Assembly: GCA_013400155.1 (NCBI GenBank) | Contig: VXBM01001947.1 | Location: forward strand, 28,249-92,248 | Reading direction: 5' to 3' | DNA: 64,000 nt | Source of the DNA: Helopsaltes ochotensis | Lineage: Eukaryota > Chordata > Aves > Passeriformes > Locustellidae | Part shown: positions 52,009-63,604 of the stretch, in pieces | Layout of the letters: every line of letters begins with the position of its first letter | Numbering within the stretch: the first letter of the stretch is position 1 | Translations under genes and position numbers: made by a program | Notes under the pieces: model-generated | The model's input: the letters and a program-made list of their open reading frames with translations, nothing else | Databases searched by the model: none | Told to the model about the DNA's origin: nothing

Positions 52009-52290
52009 AGAATCATGGAATGGTTTGAGTGGGAAAAGATCTTAAAGGTCATCCAGTTTCAAACCTCCTTGCCATGGGCAGGGACAGCTTTCACTCGAAC
52101 AGGTTGCTCAGAGTCCCATCTAGCCTGGCCTTGAACATTCCCAGGGATGAGGCTGCTCTCAATCTGTCCATCACCAGCCTGTGTTGATACCAGGCGTTGT
52201 CCCACCCCAGGTGCAGCACCAGCACTTGGTCTTGTTAAACCTCATGAGATTCCCATGGGCCTGCTGGCTTGAGTTTTTTCAGATCAGGAG
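52009..52290 (-). mobile_element. CR1 LINE 3' fragment
   Basis: The plus strand starts AGAATCATGGAATGGTTTGA (tail and 3' terminus in antisense), then TCTTAAAGGTCATCCAGTTT, CTCCTTGCCATGGGCAGGGA, TGGCCTTGAACATTCCCAGG, and then the further-upstream block GCCTGTGTTGATACCAGGCG through AAACCTCATGAGATTCCCAT. The jump from the 'CCCAGGGATG' block straight to the 'CTGTGTTGATACC' block skips sequence present in full CR1 consensus forms I remember. This points to an internal deletion or a subfamily difference. No coding capacity remains. Confidence 0.9.
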
Positions 52291-52648
52291 ACCCATATGC
52301 TCACATACGGCAGCAACAGCTGCTGAGGGGAGGCACAGGCCTCCCCAGCCTGGGCAGAGGGCATCTGCATCCAGCTCTCACAGGCCTCCAGCACAGCCCC
52401 AAACTTGGCCCTGCCCATGGCACTCACCTCCCATCCCAGAGTCCATCCTCAAGGCATTGCAGCAGCTCAGTCTCTCCAAAGAGGGGCAGCAGCTCACACA
52501 AACCAACCCTACTCTGTCCACAGAACGCCAGCTGTGGCAATCAGAGCTTACTGATATATTTAAAATAATGATGTCTTGGCTGCCCCAACACATTATTCAT
52601 TTCACTATTCAACAGCTGACCTTTTGTTGAGTTTTTTAAAAAGTAGAC
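52291..52648. other. G+C-rich patch of uncertain origin next to CR1
   Basis: From 52291 to about 52540 the sequence is far richer in G and C than the surrounding 20 kb, with many CAGC, CCCAG and CCTCC words. It may be the further CR1 body in a decayed state or a different repeat; I cannot align it by eye. The 149-, 99- and 71-codon frames crossing it arise from low stop-codon frequency in G+C-rich sequence and from CR1, not from a recognisable gene. The last 100 bases before the LTR are A+T-rich unique sequence. Confidence 0.45.
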
Positions 52649-53045
52649 TGTAACAGAATATGTTAGGGAACATGGGCATGATGTGTTTTGGGATGAGATT
52701 TGAGCTATCCCAAGTTGAGCCCCAAATTCAGGCCCATGTGGAAGTAGATAAGCCTGTGGCACAGTAAAAATTTAGATTAAGGTGTATTTAAGCATTAGAT
52801 AGTAAAATTGTAGTGTGGTTATGGTAGCTACCTTAAGATTGCGATTGTTTGCATTCTTTCCTATGTTGAATACCAATTAGAAAACACCTGTAACTGTAAA
52901 CTATCTGAACTGTATTTAACCAGCCATTTCGAGGCAATAAATGGAGAACGTATGATTAAACCATACTGGTTGTTTCTGGGTGGCTTCTGTCCAGCTACCC
53001 ATGTACTTAAGGGGTACCCTGGCTTCGATAAGCCAAGTCTTAACA
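52649..53045 (+). mobile_element. Solo LTR of an endogenous retrovirus (different family)
   Basis: The block runs from TGTAACAGAATATGTTAGGG to GCCAAGTCTTAACA, giving TG...CA ends with an imperfect terminal inverted repeat (TGTAACAGA against TCTTAACA). Inside, a TATA-like GTATTTAA (52912-52919) is followed by an AATAAATGG poly(A) signal at 52936-52944. A stretch of about 100 bases then ends the element, which is the U3-R-U5 order expected of an LTR. About 397 bp long. No matching second LTR or internal region is seen and no clear target-site duplication (flanks GTAGAC and TAAGAA). It differs from the LTRs at 15.5 and 63.2 kb. Small frames on either strand are not viral genes. Confidence 0.6.
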
Positions 53046-53417
53046 TAAGAAAGAGGCAAACCAAGTTATCTATGTGCTCAATTTAATCCTTTTCCTTACT
53101 TCTGGGTAATTTTGGACTCATTGCTTTCAGTTGGATCTTGAGAAAAATTTCTTGCAAAGCAATTTATGCAGCCACCTCAGTTTCTTTTCTTTCTTTTTTT
53201 TTTATTTTAGTTGTTTTGTGAGGTTTTAAATTAAGAATATCCCCTTTAAATTCATAGGAGTGGATTGCTGAATGTAGTCGCACCTACCTGTACGCAATAA
53301 TTATTGAATATCATGTGTGTATGCAATAATGTGCAATTAATTTCACTAAGAGTCTGTTAGCTGTTGAGTCTTCATTTGAAACACAGCACTCAATAAAACA
53401 TGGAAAAACACAAGACT

Positions 53418-53443
53418 ATGTGAGCATGCACAGATGCTCACAT
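53418..53443. repeat. Perfect 10-bp inverted repeat (hairpin)
   Basis: ATGTGAGCAT at 53418-53427 and its exact reverse complement ATGCTCACAT at 53434-53443 are separated by a 6-base loop (GCACAG). It sits in a short patch with repeated CACA and ATGC words (to about 53475). No terminator context applies in a vertebrate genome; it may be a slipped microsatellite product. Confidence 0.8.
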
Positions 53444-55260
53444 GCTCACACGTTCATGCATACACACATGCAGAGTGCCCATTTTGCGTTTCTAGTATTT
53501 CATTGATTCTCAGATCAACTGCCATGTATTTAGGCAATAAATACTTTTTGAAATTCCTTGGATTCCAGCAGAAGAAGTTAATTTAAAAATTATAAGCAAA
53601 TGGTTGTGGCATTCCCATTTGCTTTAAACATAGACTAAAAAGTAGAGAGTGTATGGGGGAAAAATTCTCTGCTGCAAAAAACACCTACTATGATTTTGCC
53701 AAGTTTTAACCCAGGGGGAATTTCTAGCCCTAAGTTATAAATTCCAGAAAATAGGGGCCCATAATAGAAACACTGACAGAACCTTAACTATAGCATTGCT
53801 AAAGGCAACACTGCAATAAAACGGAATGACCTGTGAGATAAAATGTTTAATCTTTTGAGTGAGATGTGGCCTAATAACTCAGAAGCAGAGATGGGGGAGG
53901 ATTTGGGCTCTTCCTTGCAGCCTCTTATATGCCCTTTATGAAATTCACTGTCACTCTCAGCTGCTTTTCCCTTTCAGGCTGAATCTTGTTTTACTCCATA
54001 ACCAAATGGACTAGAAGGGTCATAAAGAACCAATTTATGGTCCCTAACTTTTCAGCAAAAACTATTTTTCAGAATATAAATTAATGGCAACAGAAGCAGA
54101 AGGATCAGCAAAAACACCTTTGCACATGACACAAATAATAGAGAGAGAGAAATGGAAGGTACAAATGTGGGGTTTTGTTTCTCTACTATTTCTCAGTAGT
54201 GCCTTTCCAAGACAGAAAATCAGCATTTACAGCTTTATTTCAATGCAAACAGTTCTGTGAAACTTTCTTCTCAAGATCTAACTCCTGGTTTTGTGCTATT
54301 TTTATCTCACAGGGAGGGCAAATTAAACCCCTGCATAATAAACGAGTTTTGAATAACATGATTGATATTAATTTTATATGACAGATTTGCGTGTGCTAGC
54401 AAGTGGAACTGGGCATAATTACTTAGGAGGTCTTTTCAAATGCTATGTCTCATCAAATAAAGAAAGATGTAATCACTAGGCCTGTAGTGATCTCTGTCTG
54501 GTCAAAAATCTCAAATTAGTTAGAATTTTGCTTATTCAAAAAGTGCCCTAGGCCAGGATAACGGAATGCCACCAACATTACAGTGGCAGATAAAAAATTA
54601 ATTTTTTTTTGCTGTGCTAAAAGTAAGTAAAAAAGACCAACTCTGTCTTGGTTGCTTCTAATTCACTGAATGCTTCTACCTGAAGAAGCAAGGTTATATG
54701 AAAGTAAATTCTTTGAAAGTTATGGGCAATTTTTCAACCGGGTACAAAAGGAATCATTATTATAATCATGATTCCATTCCATTAAGAACAGCTGGAATTA
54801 TATATGTAATTCCTTGCATACCACCCAGAAAATTTACCCATAGCCTCTAGTCACTTCTGTTCCCAAACTTCCCTCAGGCTAAAATCACTATGGAGAACAT
54901 CTGGGCTCCGTTCTTTGGAGATTTCTATTTTATTCTATCAATATTTTCCCTTGTTTTAACAAATGAAAAGTGTAATTAGATATTCCCATATTAGGTATAT
55001 AGGAACATCCATTGCAGATGATGCTCCCAGGAAAAACTGTTTTGTGGATCTCCTGTGCTGGCCATTATTATATCTGTCATTTCTGATTCAGTAGCTTTTT
55101 GCACCTGTCAGTCATAGCTAAATGAAGCACTACATATTGAGGATGCATTTGGTTACTGTCCCAATGCTTCCATGTTGTTGGATTGCACTGGACTCCCCAG
55201 GGGTGACTTACAAACTCCCAAAATATTTAACTTTCCAAATGCTCCCAAATATTTAAAGCA

Positions 55261-55309
55261 AAGAAACCAACCAACCAACCAACAAAACAAAAACAACAAC
55301 AACAAAAAA
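55261..55309. repeat. (CCAA)n and (AAC)n low-complexity tract
   Basis: Four CCAA units followed by AAAC and AAC units, about 49 bases containing almost only A and C. Confidence 0.85.
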
Positions 55310-56296
55310 TCACTCAGTGGTAGCTGTAAATGGGGAACAGAGTGAGGCTAAAGAGGTTAAAGGTTAAGATTATACTTATGATTTTGTATTAACTAGAAGA
55401 ATACATTTATAAAAAATATAACAAAGAGAATTGAAAAAATGGAGGATGTATAAGTAGTCAATAAGAGCTCCTAAATATTCATACACATGGAAGTATATTT
55501 TTAATATCTGTTTGCAGATATATATATGCATAAATGTTAAAATATATTTTCTGTATCTGAGCCCCTTTACTATAACTTAATTAACTCTGAAAATTGCTTT
55601 ACTATACTAATTTCTTCTGCTACTTGTTCAGAAGACTCTGCTAGACAAAATGTCAGTGGAGAGGAAGGAGCCCAGTTTTTACCCTCAGCTCACTCAGAAA
55701 AACAGACTTGGGTCTTATTATATATCAGTAAAAGTAAAATTTTAGCTGTCTGAAATTTTTTTCTAAAGGGAACAGACACATTGCAGCTGAATGTATGCTA
55801 AGATTTGCCATTCCCTCAAATTTGAGTAAGTTTCCAGTGTTGTAATTATGATTTAAAAGATGTAGATGGACCTATATTGCTCAGTATTCTGTGTTTTCTT
55901 GCTTGTGTACTTAGAAATAAAACAATGCCAAAAGTCAGTTCTAGTTAATTTCAATCTTTTTATTTCTCAGTTCTGCAGACCAATGTGTTATTACCTGATG
56001 CAAAGGAAACAAATATATAATTTATTTTCTTTCAGATTCCAACTTTCAGATAAGTTGCTGTTTTGCCTCTTGTTTTCAAATTTTTTAAAAATGTACATTT
56101 TAAAGTTACGATTTAAAAGTATTCAAAAATTATATTTAGAATTTTTTCATAGTTGACCTTGGAACAAAATTTAATCATTTTAAAACTAGACAGTTTGCAC
56201 TGATGGACTTCTAATGAAAAATTTCATTGTTGTGTGGAATAAGATGGTGTGTTTTCAGCCAATCATTGCTGAGTTATCATACTTGAACCTCAAAGT

Positions 56297-56308
56297 CCCC
56301 CCCCCCCC
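56297..56308. repeat. Homopolymer of 12 C
   Basis: An isolated run of 12 C's in an A+T-rich area. Its exact length is prone to sequencing error and length polymorphism. Confidence 0.9.
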
Positions 56309-57535
56309 AATCTGATATGCTATCCTAATTCTCTTGTACAGGTCTTGTATAGGTAAGTATAACATGCATACATACCGGTGTTATGAGGAAAGAGATTATT
56401 AATATTGGCTCTACATCTAGTGATGACTCTACATCTACTTTATTTGATATGCCTGACTCTAAAATGAATATGGAAGAATACTGAACTATGGAAATCGATC
56501 ATAACCATGGCAGCCACAGCAGACAATCTTGTAACTATATATGTAAAATTCTTCTGTTCAGCAAAGAGCTTGTGCAAGTGCAGCTCAATATATTCTCTCC
56601 TTCAGAAAGCAATTTTTATTAAGGTTACATGAAATCTTCTGAAATGAATGGTGTACATGTGCTTGTAATGCACACATTTCTGTGCTATACAGACAGGTCT
56701 TTGTATGGGCTTGGCATATTGCTTGTGGCAAGCTGCTGAAACATGAATAAAGACAGTAGGAAAAAGGAAATGCACATCCTGCTGGTAATCTAGGGAAGGG
56801 ATTGCTGCACACTTACCTTGTGCCAAATCTCGAGGTTCACCCAGAAACTCCCAAGATCATTTCTCAGCCTCTAGATTTTCATGTTGAATCATCTGTCTTG
56901 TTTGCTAAATGAACCTGCTTCTTATTTTATTTAAACCACATGAGGTAGGTGTATTTGACTTCCTAGTAGGCAATGTAATATTTAAGTAATTTTAGTATGC
57001 ACAGCTGTGAAAAGGTGAAGTATATTTTGTGAACATAATTCGGGGGTAATTTTAAATGACATACCTTCTCCTCCAACTCCTTTCCACAGCCTGAAGCTGG
57101 AAACATAAAGTGTAGCTCATGTGCTCTTTACAATTTACTCCTGAGAAACACTGACCACAAAAGTCAGTAAACATTCATCATGAGCTTTAGGCTACTTTCC
57201 TTGAATTTGGCCTCAGGCTAAGCTGAGGGCTAAAAACATTTCATGAGGGGGTTACAGTTTTAAGAAAAATAAATATATTCCTAGTACAGCAGGGTTACTC
57301 AGCTTGGTTTCATGCTGTAAAAATTCCTTCTCCCAATAAATACACAAGATTTTATGTTATCCATCCACCACTTTATAACTGATACTGTGGTTTTAAATCA
57401 CCAATATGCTAATCAACAGAGCTGTTGTGACCTACTTACCACATATTTCTGCCAGAGCTTCCCATAACATGTCACATTGAATCCTCTCTGAGAAGTACAA
57501 ACCAAATCTACTTCAACCTGTTTAGCACAAAGATT

Positions 57536-57589
57536 CTGGGGAAGGGAAGAAAAAAAAAGGAAAAAAAAGAGGAGCAAAGCAAAAAAAGC
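57536..57589. repeat. Purine-rich low-complexity tract
   Basis: About 54 bases, nearly all A and G, with A runs of seven to nine bases separated by GG, GAGGAG or GCAAAGC. Confidence 0.75.
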
Positions 57590-60500
57590 TAGGTCAAGTT
57601 CTCTTGTTTATCCTGGGCCTCTGTGACATAAAGCCATGTTTGCCACCATCTACTGTCATAAGTAATGACATGATTTCTCATGAAAAGGGCTACAAATTGA
57701 GAGGACAAAACCCCCATCTAATACCATTTCCTGTACGGCAGAGCAAACGTGGAAGATTCCTCACTAAATGACTGGTTGTCTTCGTGCAGTTACTGATCTC
57801 TTTCAGCTAAACAATGCTTGTAATAAAAAGATTGATGTTTTAAAAATATCGTCTTGCAATTTTTGTTTAGTAAAAAAAATACTATCTAAGGAAGGTCCCT
57901 TTTATTTGAATAAAAAAAGTCAGAAAGAATAATGTGAAAATATATCCTTTTAACTTTTCTATAGATTTTAATCATGTGTCCATAAATATTTTAATTGTTC
58001 TGGGAGGACTTTAGCATTGCTTTTTTATATTTAAGTCAAATATATTTTGTTTTCATAATGTATTATTAACATAAGAAAATAATATGTCATGGAATACATT
58101 GAGCAATAATTATTTGACTGTTAACATTCAGTTTAGACAGTGACATCAGTACACTGACCTGACATCATGAGGAAAATTACCTAAAATAAATTATAAAACC
58201 AAGTGTTACCTCAGATCACCCAACTGATGTTGCTGGGGACCTTCACATTGTTCTGTTTTCAATCACTCTAGGATATTACAGATATCTAGAATGGAATATG
58301 ATTATACTAGATGAAATGAAAGAAGAACTTGAAAGTTTCTCTCTGCAAGGAAGATTTTCTAGACCTTTTTTACAGGACATGTCTTTAAACCTGCTTCCCT
58401 AGACAAATTCTAGCCAAGAGAGCTACAGCCTCCCTTCCTGAGTTATGAGTTTCCACAACACTCATGTAAGAAGTGCAGAATAGAATGTACTTAAACAAAA
58501 TTTTATAGAATTGGAAATGCTATTATTGGGTGAAGCCTGCAAAAGAATATCTGAAAATACGAATTACAGCTTAAATTTCACTATGTCTTGAAAAAGAGAA
58601 TTAACTGATGCACAGTTCCTCTCCAAGTAATTTCTTGTTCTGGCCCTGATGGTCAGCCTCAATGTTGTGGGGTGAAATACTGTTTTCCATTACAGGCATA
58701 TGACTTCTAGTGAAAATAAAGAGAGTTTTACTTAGGCAGCCAAAAGCAGAACTTGTCTCTCTGTCTCAAATTGAGTGCTTTAAACTACACTGCAATAATC
58801 ACAGATGCTCTGCTCTTGGCACAATGAGAAAAGCTTGATACAGATTCACAAAATAGCTCCATTAAGTAAAGACGCCATCAGTCTTTATTACCACTATTAT
58901 CATAAAACAAATTTCACCTAACAAAATATTGAATTAAACTTACAAAAAGAATGAGGAGGAAGCTATGAATTAATATAAAATTACTAAGAACTGAAGCCCG
59001 GGGAGCTTAAACCCTTTTCAGCACCACAGCAAAGAGAGGAATCAAAGACGTAGAGCACCATGGTAATTTGTTCCTGTGTTGACTAGAGCAGCAAAAGTAA
59101 CAGTCTATCATGTCAGCATCTGCTAGTGAGTTTAAATGCCTGTAAGCATAGTTTATAGTTGACATTTGTTTAAAGTAGCTTTTTTTAAGGAGATGGTTTA
59201 ATACTTAAACTTTGCCTTCCTAGCTCTCTTTAATTTCATGGGTTATGTCCAACTTCATCAAACTTTTTCCCCCCTGCATTAAAGACAAAACTGTATGGCA
59301 TATTACTCTCAAAAACTCTAGTTATTTTTACAGTTATATAAAATTGATGCTTTTTAGAAAGACCAATTTCTTCACTCCAGTGGCCATTATCATGAGATAA
59401 CTTCCCATGTGGCCTAAAAGAATGTTCTAGGATTTCCTGAACTATGGGACAAGACTTGCCTGTCTTGCCCTTTTTTCTGAAAAGCAAGTAGCATGCCTTA
59501 TATATGGTTTGAGGGGGGATGGAAGATCCTTTGAAAGTGGAGGCAACACAAAATCATTTGTGAAACTCGGCCTTAAGATTGCATCATTTTCAGCTGCCAT
59601 TAAAGAAACTCAATTAATGAAAGTAAGTAATTGTAAGAATACAAGTCTTCCCTCAAGACTTAGAATCCTAAATAACACTCATAATTTTTTTAAATTCATT
59701 ACTGAAAACAGAGAAAAGTAATTAACTTTTTTCCCCTGGAAACAAAGAAAATATCACTTACACACTCCAATAGGAGCCAACACTAGAAGAAAAAAAATCC
59801 ATATTCTACTCCAGGTCTTCCCAGGAATCCCACTTTTTTCTGTATCTCTGAAAGCTGCTACAATCGTAGCATAACCAAAAGAAGCAATCTTGAATACTTT
59901 AGATTCCATTTTCTACTTATAACCCAAACAATGTGCCAACATCTTGGAAGTGTTAGTCCTCCATCACACGAAACTTTCATGAAGAGGAAAAAAAATATAG
60001 TTTGGCCTGAACAGCTCAGATTAGAGTCCACTGTTCTACATCAGCTCCTCTTTCCAGTTACATCCTGGCTGTGTGCTAACCAAGTCACAATTATTTAAGC
60101 AGGTCTTATTGCTGAATTTACACTCATGAAAAATAAGGTGAAGCAAATTTTCAAATGGTGGTAATTAACAGGTGAACTTCCATCAGTGTAAATGGTGCAA
60201 AGTTTATTAATGCTAACTGAGGCTGCAAGGACCTGAGGAATAGTACTTGCTTTGCAGAGTCCAAATTGAAAATTTTCTGACATAAAACAGGGGGGCAGTG
60301 AAAAACATATCTGTTACACACTTTATATTTTGAACAGTGCACCTAGTCATACCAAAGCTCACACACAGGGTTCTTGAGTCTGTGTATGTGATAGAGTACC
60401 ATTATTCTCATGGGAAAACAGCTCTAATGATACCTAGACTGCTCAGACATATGGTATTATAGAATGTCTCTAAGCCTTGGGATATGATTTTACTTATTCC

Positions 60501-61918
60501 TACGTCCATTACTAAGAACTAACTCTGGCAATCTTCCTTTGAAGATGAACAAATATTACAGGGAACATACTACATGCCAGACAAATAGCCTTAGCTTAAA
60601 ATCCTGCCAGATGAATATGTTGTCTTTTATGGATCTGAAATGCATTTTAAATCCACAGCACCATATTACAATCTCATAAAGGTAACCATGGATTGGGACC
60701 ACATAAGTAGTATTACCACTATGTCTCATGAACACTAAAGCTACCGAGACTGACTGTGATAGACAAGTAAAGGATTCCAGAGTCTTAAAAAACTATATTG
60801 CAAACCTTTACTGTACTGTCTAAAATTCAGTCCTTCAGTAGAAAGAATGATGAGATTAAAGAAAAAGATGTCAAGGTATTTTCCTCAGGTAATAAATTAT
60901 AAACATGGACGTTTATTTATATAACAAAAATGCTATAGGGATGCAACATTTGACCTTCACTTGCTTAGCTGAATTTGAATATTCCAGTGGCTTATTTTCA
61001 TTTGCTCTGTGTTTTGAAAATGAAAAAGGAGATAGAAGGGCAAAAACAACCTTTATCCAAACCTTTTGAAATGATACAGTTTCAGTCACATCTCTAAAAT
61101 AAATCAAATACCTTATTTAATTTATAAATAAAAGTGTGAAAGTCTTGATAAGGGTTAGTACAGCATCCTGAAGTTTATGAAAATAAGACAATTTGTGTAC
61201 ATCCCATAAAAAAGTTCAGTCCCTATATATATGAACACATATCTGAACTTCATATTTTGCAAGCAAAGAATTAACTTAATAAACTCTGATATAAATAAAG
61301 AAAGATCATCAAAGTGCCATTTTATAGAGCATTAGCTGGATTATACTTGGTATGGAGAGCAAGAATATATTTGAAATGTTGGATTACCATTACTAGCCCT
61401 AGGATGACTGTGTTATGTGGAGTGCTTCCACTACAGGAAATTTAGCCCAAGACAGTGAAACCTTCTGTCCTAAATCTGTGGCAGCCCCTTTGGCAAAGTC
61501 AACCCAGAGCTGCAGATCCTGGAAACCTGCCATCCTGGCTTTGGTTAAACCACAACGACTGCAAAACATGACAGGCAAACTCTGTAAAATCTAGATGTGA
61601 TGGGATACCTTGAGGCTATGATATATTATTAAACCAAACCCTTAAATAACCATTCTCTGCCTTTTAAACCAAACACCATGGCATGGTGGGTGTTTATGAA
61701 ACTAAACTCCCTCTCTTCCAGCACAATAATTTCTCATCCACCACAAAGTCCAGCACACTCTCTGTTCTCTGCCTAATATGATTCCTGAACCTTGCCCAGA
61801 TCCTGACTAGGAAACAGCAGTTTTCTTGGACTAAAACCATACCAGGGAACTTGTCTACAATTAAGCACTCTAAATGATTGCTAAATAATGCCCAAACACA
61901 TGTCCCAGCCTTGTTTAA

Positions 61919-62155
61919 TTTATTAGTATATGGAAGGTTGTAGCCACAGAGACATCAGGGTTTCCGAAGCTGTAAGTCTACAAGTGCTGCCTTGAGTCGG
62001 GGCTCTATAGGCTTCCATGCTTCTTGATATGCAGCAGGAAATGTGCCAACAGGAAAGCCAAGAGTGTCTGAGTAATCTGACTGGTAAGTGTGCCCCAAGA
62101 GCTCAGACTTTTGACTCACAACATCATGGGATAAAAAGTGACTTATGGACCACAA
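61919..62155 (-). other. Unassigned small ORF with a close poly(A) signal
   Basis: A 66-codon minus-strand frame runs from 62155 to a stop at 61957-61955. Its C-terminal 45 residues are of balanced composition and end in a basic tail (LKAALVDLQLRKP), unlike most frames in this window. An AATAAA signal follows at 61924-61919, some 30 bases after the stop, as in a terminal exon or a retrocopy. A weak acceptor-like AG (CAAAAG) lies near 62115. Against this, the plus strand carries its own splice-like pair here: a pyrimidine-rich stretch ending ATGCAG near 62034 and CTG/GTAAGT at about 62080-62088. Both cannot be meaningful by the same logic. I do not recognise the protein. Confidence 0.18.
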
Positions 62156-63185
62156 ACTTGCCTGTACTACTCATTCCAAGGGGTTCCAAGAGCCCTAGTT
62201 TGGGTGTTCTTAGTTCTCACCGCTTTTTGGCTCCCAGCAGTGGAAATAAAAATTCAGTTCACCAGTTGTCACATATTAGCTTCTACTCTTTTCCTTTTCA
62301 ATTTTTTTTTTTGTCAGAAAATAAAAACAAACAGCCCACAAACAAAACAATAAAGCAGAATTTCCTTGCATGTTCTATTGCTAGCTCACTTCTTAGGATG
62401 AAATATAGTTGTTTCTTCTGATTGAATATGAATGTGATAATCGTTAATCACAAAAAATAAAACTTTTTCAAAAGACTGATGCCAGTCTGGGAGGCTAGCA
62501 AGAACTCAGCTTTAAAGCAGGATGTTAATACTAGCCAGATGGCCACAAGAAATTTGGACCTGTGTCTGGATGTGAAGAACAGCTTTATTTAAAGCCAGAT
62601 CTCTTACAAAGAAAGGATGCACCTCTCTTCAGTGATGGATCCAGTCAACCCAAAGACTCTCTCCACAACAGCTGTTTTGGTTTGTGCTCAACTTCACAAA
62701 TATATTTACATAAAACACACCAGTGAATACCAAAATAACTTCTTAAATCACTGCACCATAATCCTCATTTTCAACCAACAAACCACCTCACCAGCACAAA
62801 ATTACTGTAGTCAAACTGCAGTACTTTATTAACTATTCTTTCTGTAAATGCATTCTTCCATTTAACCACTTGCATTCTCCCAAGACCAAGTTCTGCACTC
62901 CTTAATTGAGAAAAACTTCTATTAGCACAAATATTTCTTTTGTGGGCAGTGGATTGGGCCACATATTCTATCTGTGTGAGGAATGTTGGCTGCTGTCTTC
63001 TCCTTTCCTTGGCTTTAAATGCAAGAAATTTCTGAAACTCTCTCTTCAAGCTGGTATTACCTCAATCTTGGATATATCTCCAAAAATACTAGTCTTTTTC
63101 TATCACTTCACAGCAAACAACCCTTTTTTTCATGGAACATAACACAGACTACACTGATTTGCCTTTGAACCGCACTACAACCGTG
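62156..63185. other. Unique non-coding stretch
   Basis: No recognisable gene or mobile element. The frames at 62017-62421 (+, 134 codons), 62771-63049 (-) and 62906-63142 (+) overlap in conflicting directions and have no family resemblance. Confidence 0.5.
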
Positions 63186-63604
63186 TGTCCTAGTTTCAGC
63201 CAGGACAAGGTTAATTTTTTTGCAGTAGCTTTGAGGGAATATCTAGGTTTCTGATCTGTACCAGTTCACCTCATTGCAGTTCGGCAGAAGGAAGGGACTT
63301 TCATTTCTGAGAAGAAGGTGGACATGGCTTGCAGTCAGGGGAAAGCATGGCATGCAGAGGAGCTGTCCACCATTGTTTGTCATTGTCCTGGGACTGGTGA
63401 GTATTTTTGAATGTAAATCACCCTTTCTTTGTACACTTTTGTTATTAATATTGTTGCTGTTTCTTATCTTCTTGTTGTTTCCAGCTAATAGTTCTTATCT
63501 CAACCCATAATTTCTTCCTGTTTCCCACAAGAAGGATCGGGGTGGAGGAAACAGGCTTGTGGTTTTCCATTTAAATTGGGCAATGCTGTTCCTAAACCAT
63601 GACA
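63186..63604 (+). mobile_element. Solo LTR of an endogenous retrovirus
   Basis: Begins TGTCCTAGTTTCAGCCAGGA, then CAAGGTTAATTTTTTTGCAG, and ends TTTAAATTGGGCAATGCTGT, then TCCTAAACCATGACA. These are the expected TG...CA termini of a widespread avian ERV LTR family (TGTCCTGGTTTCGGC... type). Typical late-U5-like landmarks are present: GTTATTAATATTGTTGCTGT, then CTAATAGTTCTTATCTCAAC. Length is about 419 bp. The LTR at 15526-16082 belongs to a related family but is longer and inverted. I see no second LTR, primer-binding site or interior beside it, so it appears solo, and no obvious target-site duplication (ACCGTG against GCCTTA). The 78-codon frame inside it is not a viral gene. Confidence 0.83.

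Larger units (their letters stand above)
53046..61918. other. Long unique A+T-rich non-coding stretch
   Basis: Nearly 9 kb with no recognisable gene or mobile element. It holds the hairpin at 53418-53443 and several low-complexity tracts listed separately. Frames of 60-96 codons (for example 55866-56156 plus, 59236-59487 minus) are A+T-rich and unassigned. A sequence near 61545-61560, GGTTAAACCACAACGAC, recalls the end of an avian LTR, but I could not find the rest of one. Confidence 0.5.

Noticed and set aside
52181..52762. Frames of 71-149 codons on both strands
   Set aside because: They cover CR1, a G+C-rich patch and the LTR start. Their length follows from base composition, and the sequence has low-complexity Ser/Pro/Gln content with no recognisable domain.
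61545..61620. GGTTAAACCACAACGAC resembling an LTR end, and TGTGATGGGATACC resembling another LTR start
   Set aside because: The matches are short and I could not follow either into a full LTR on either side. It is probably chance, though an alignment could overturn this.
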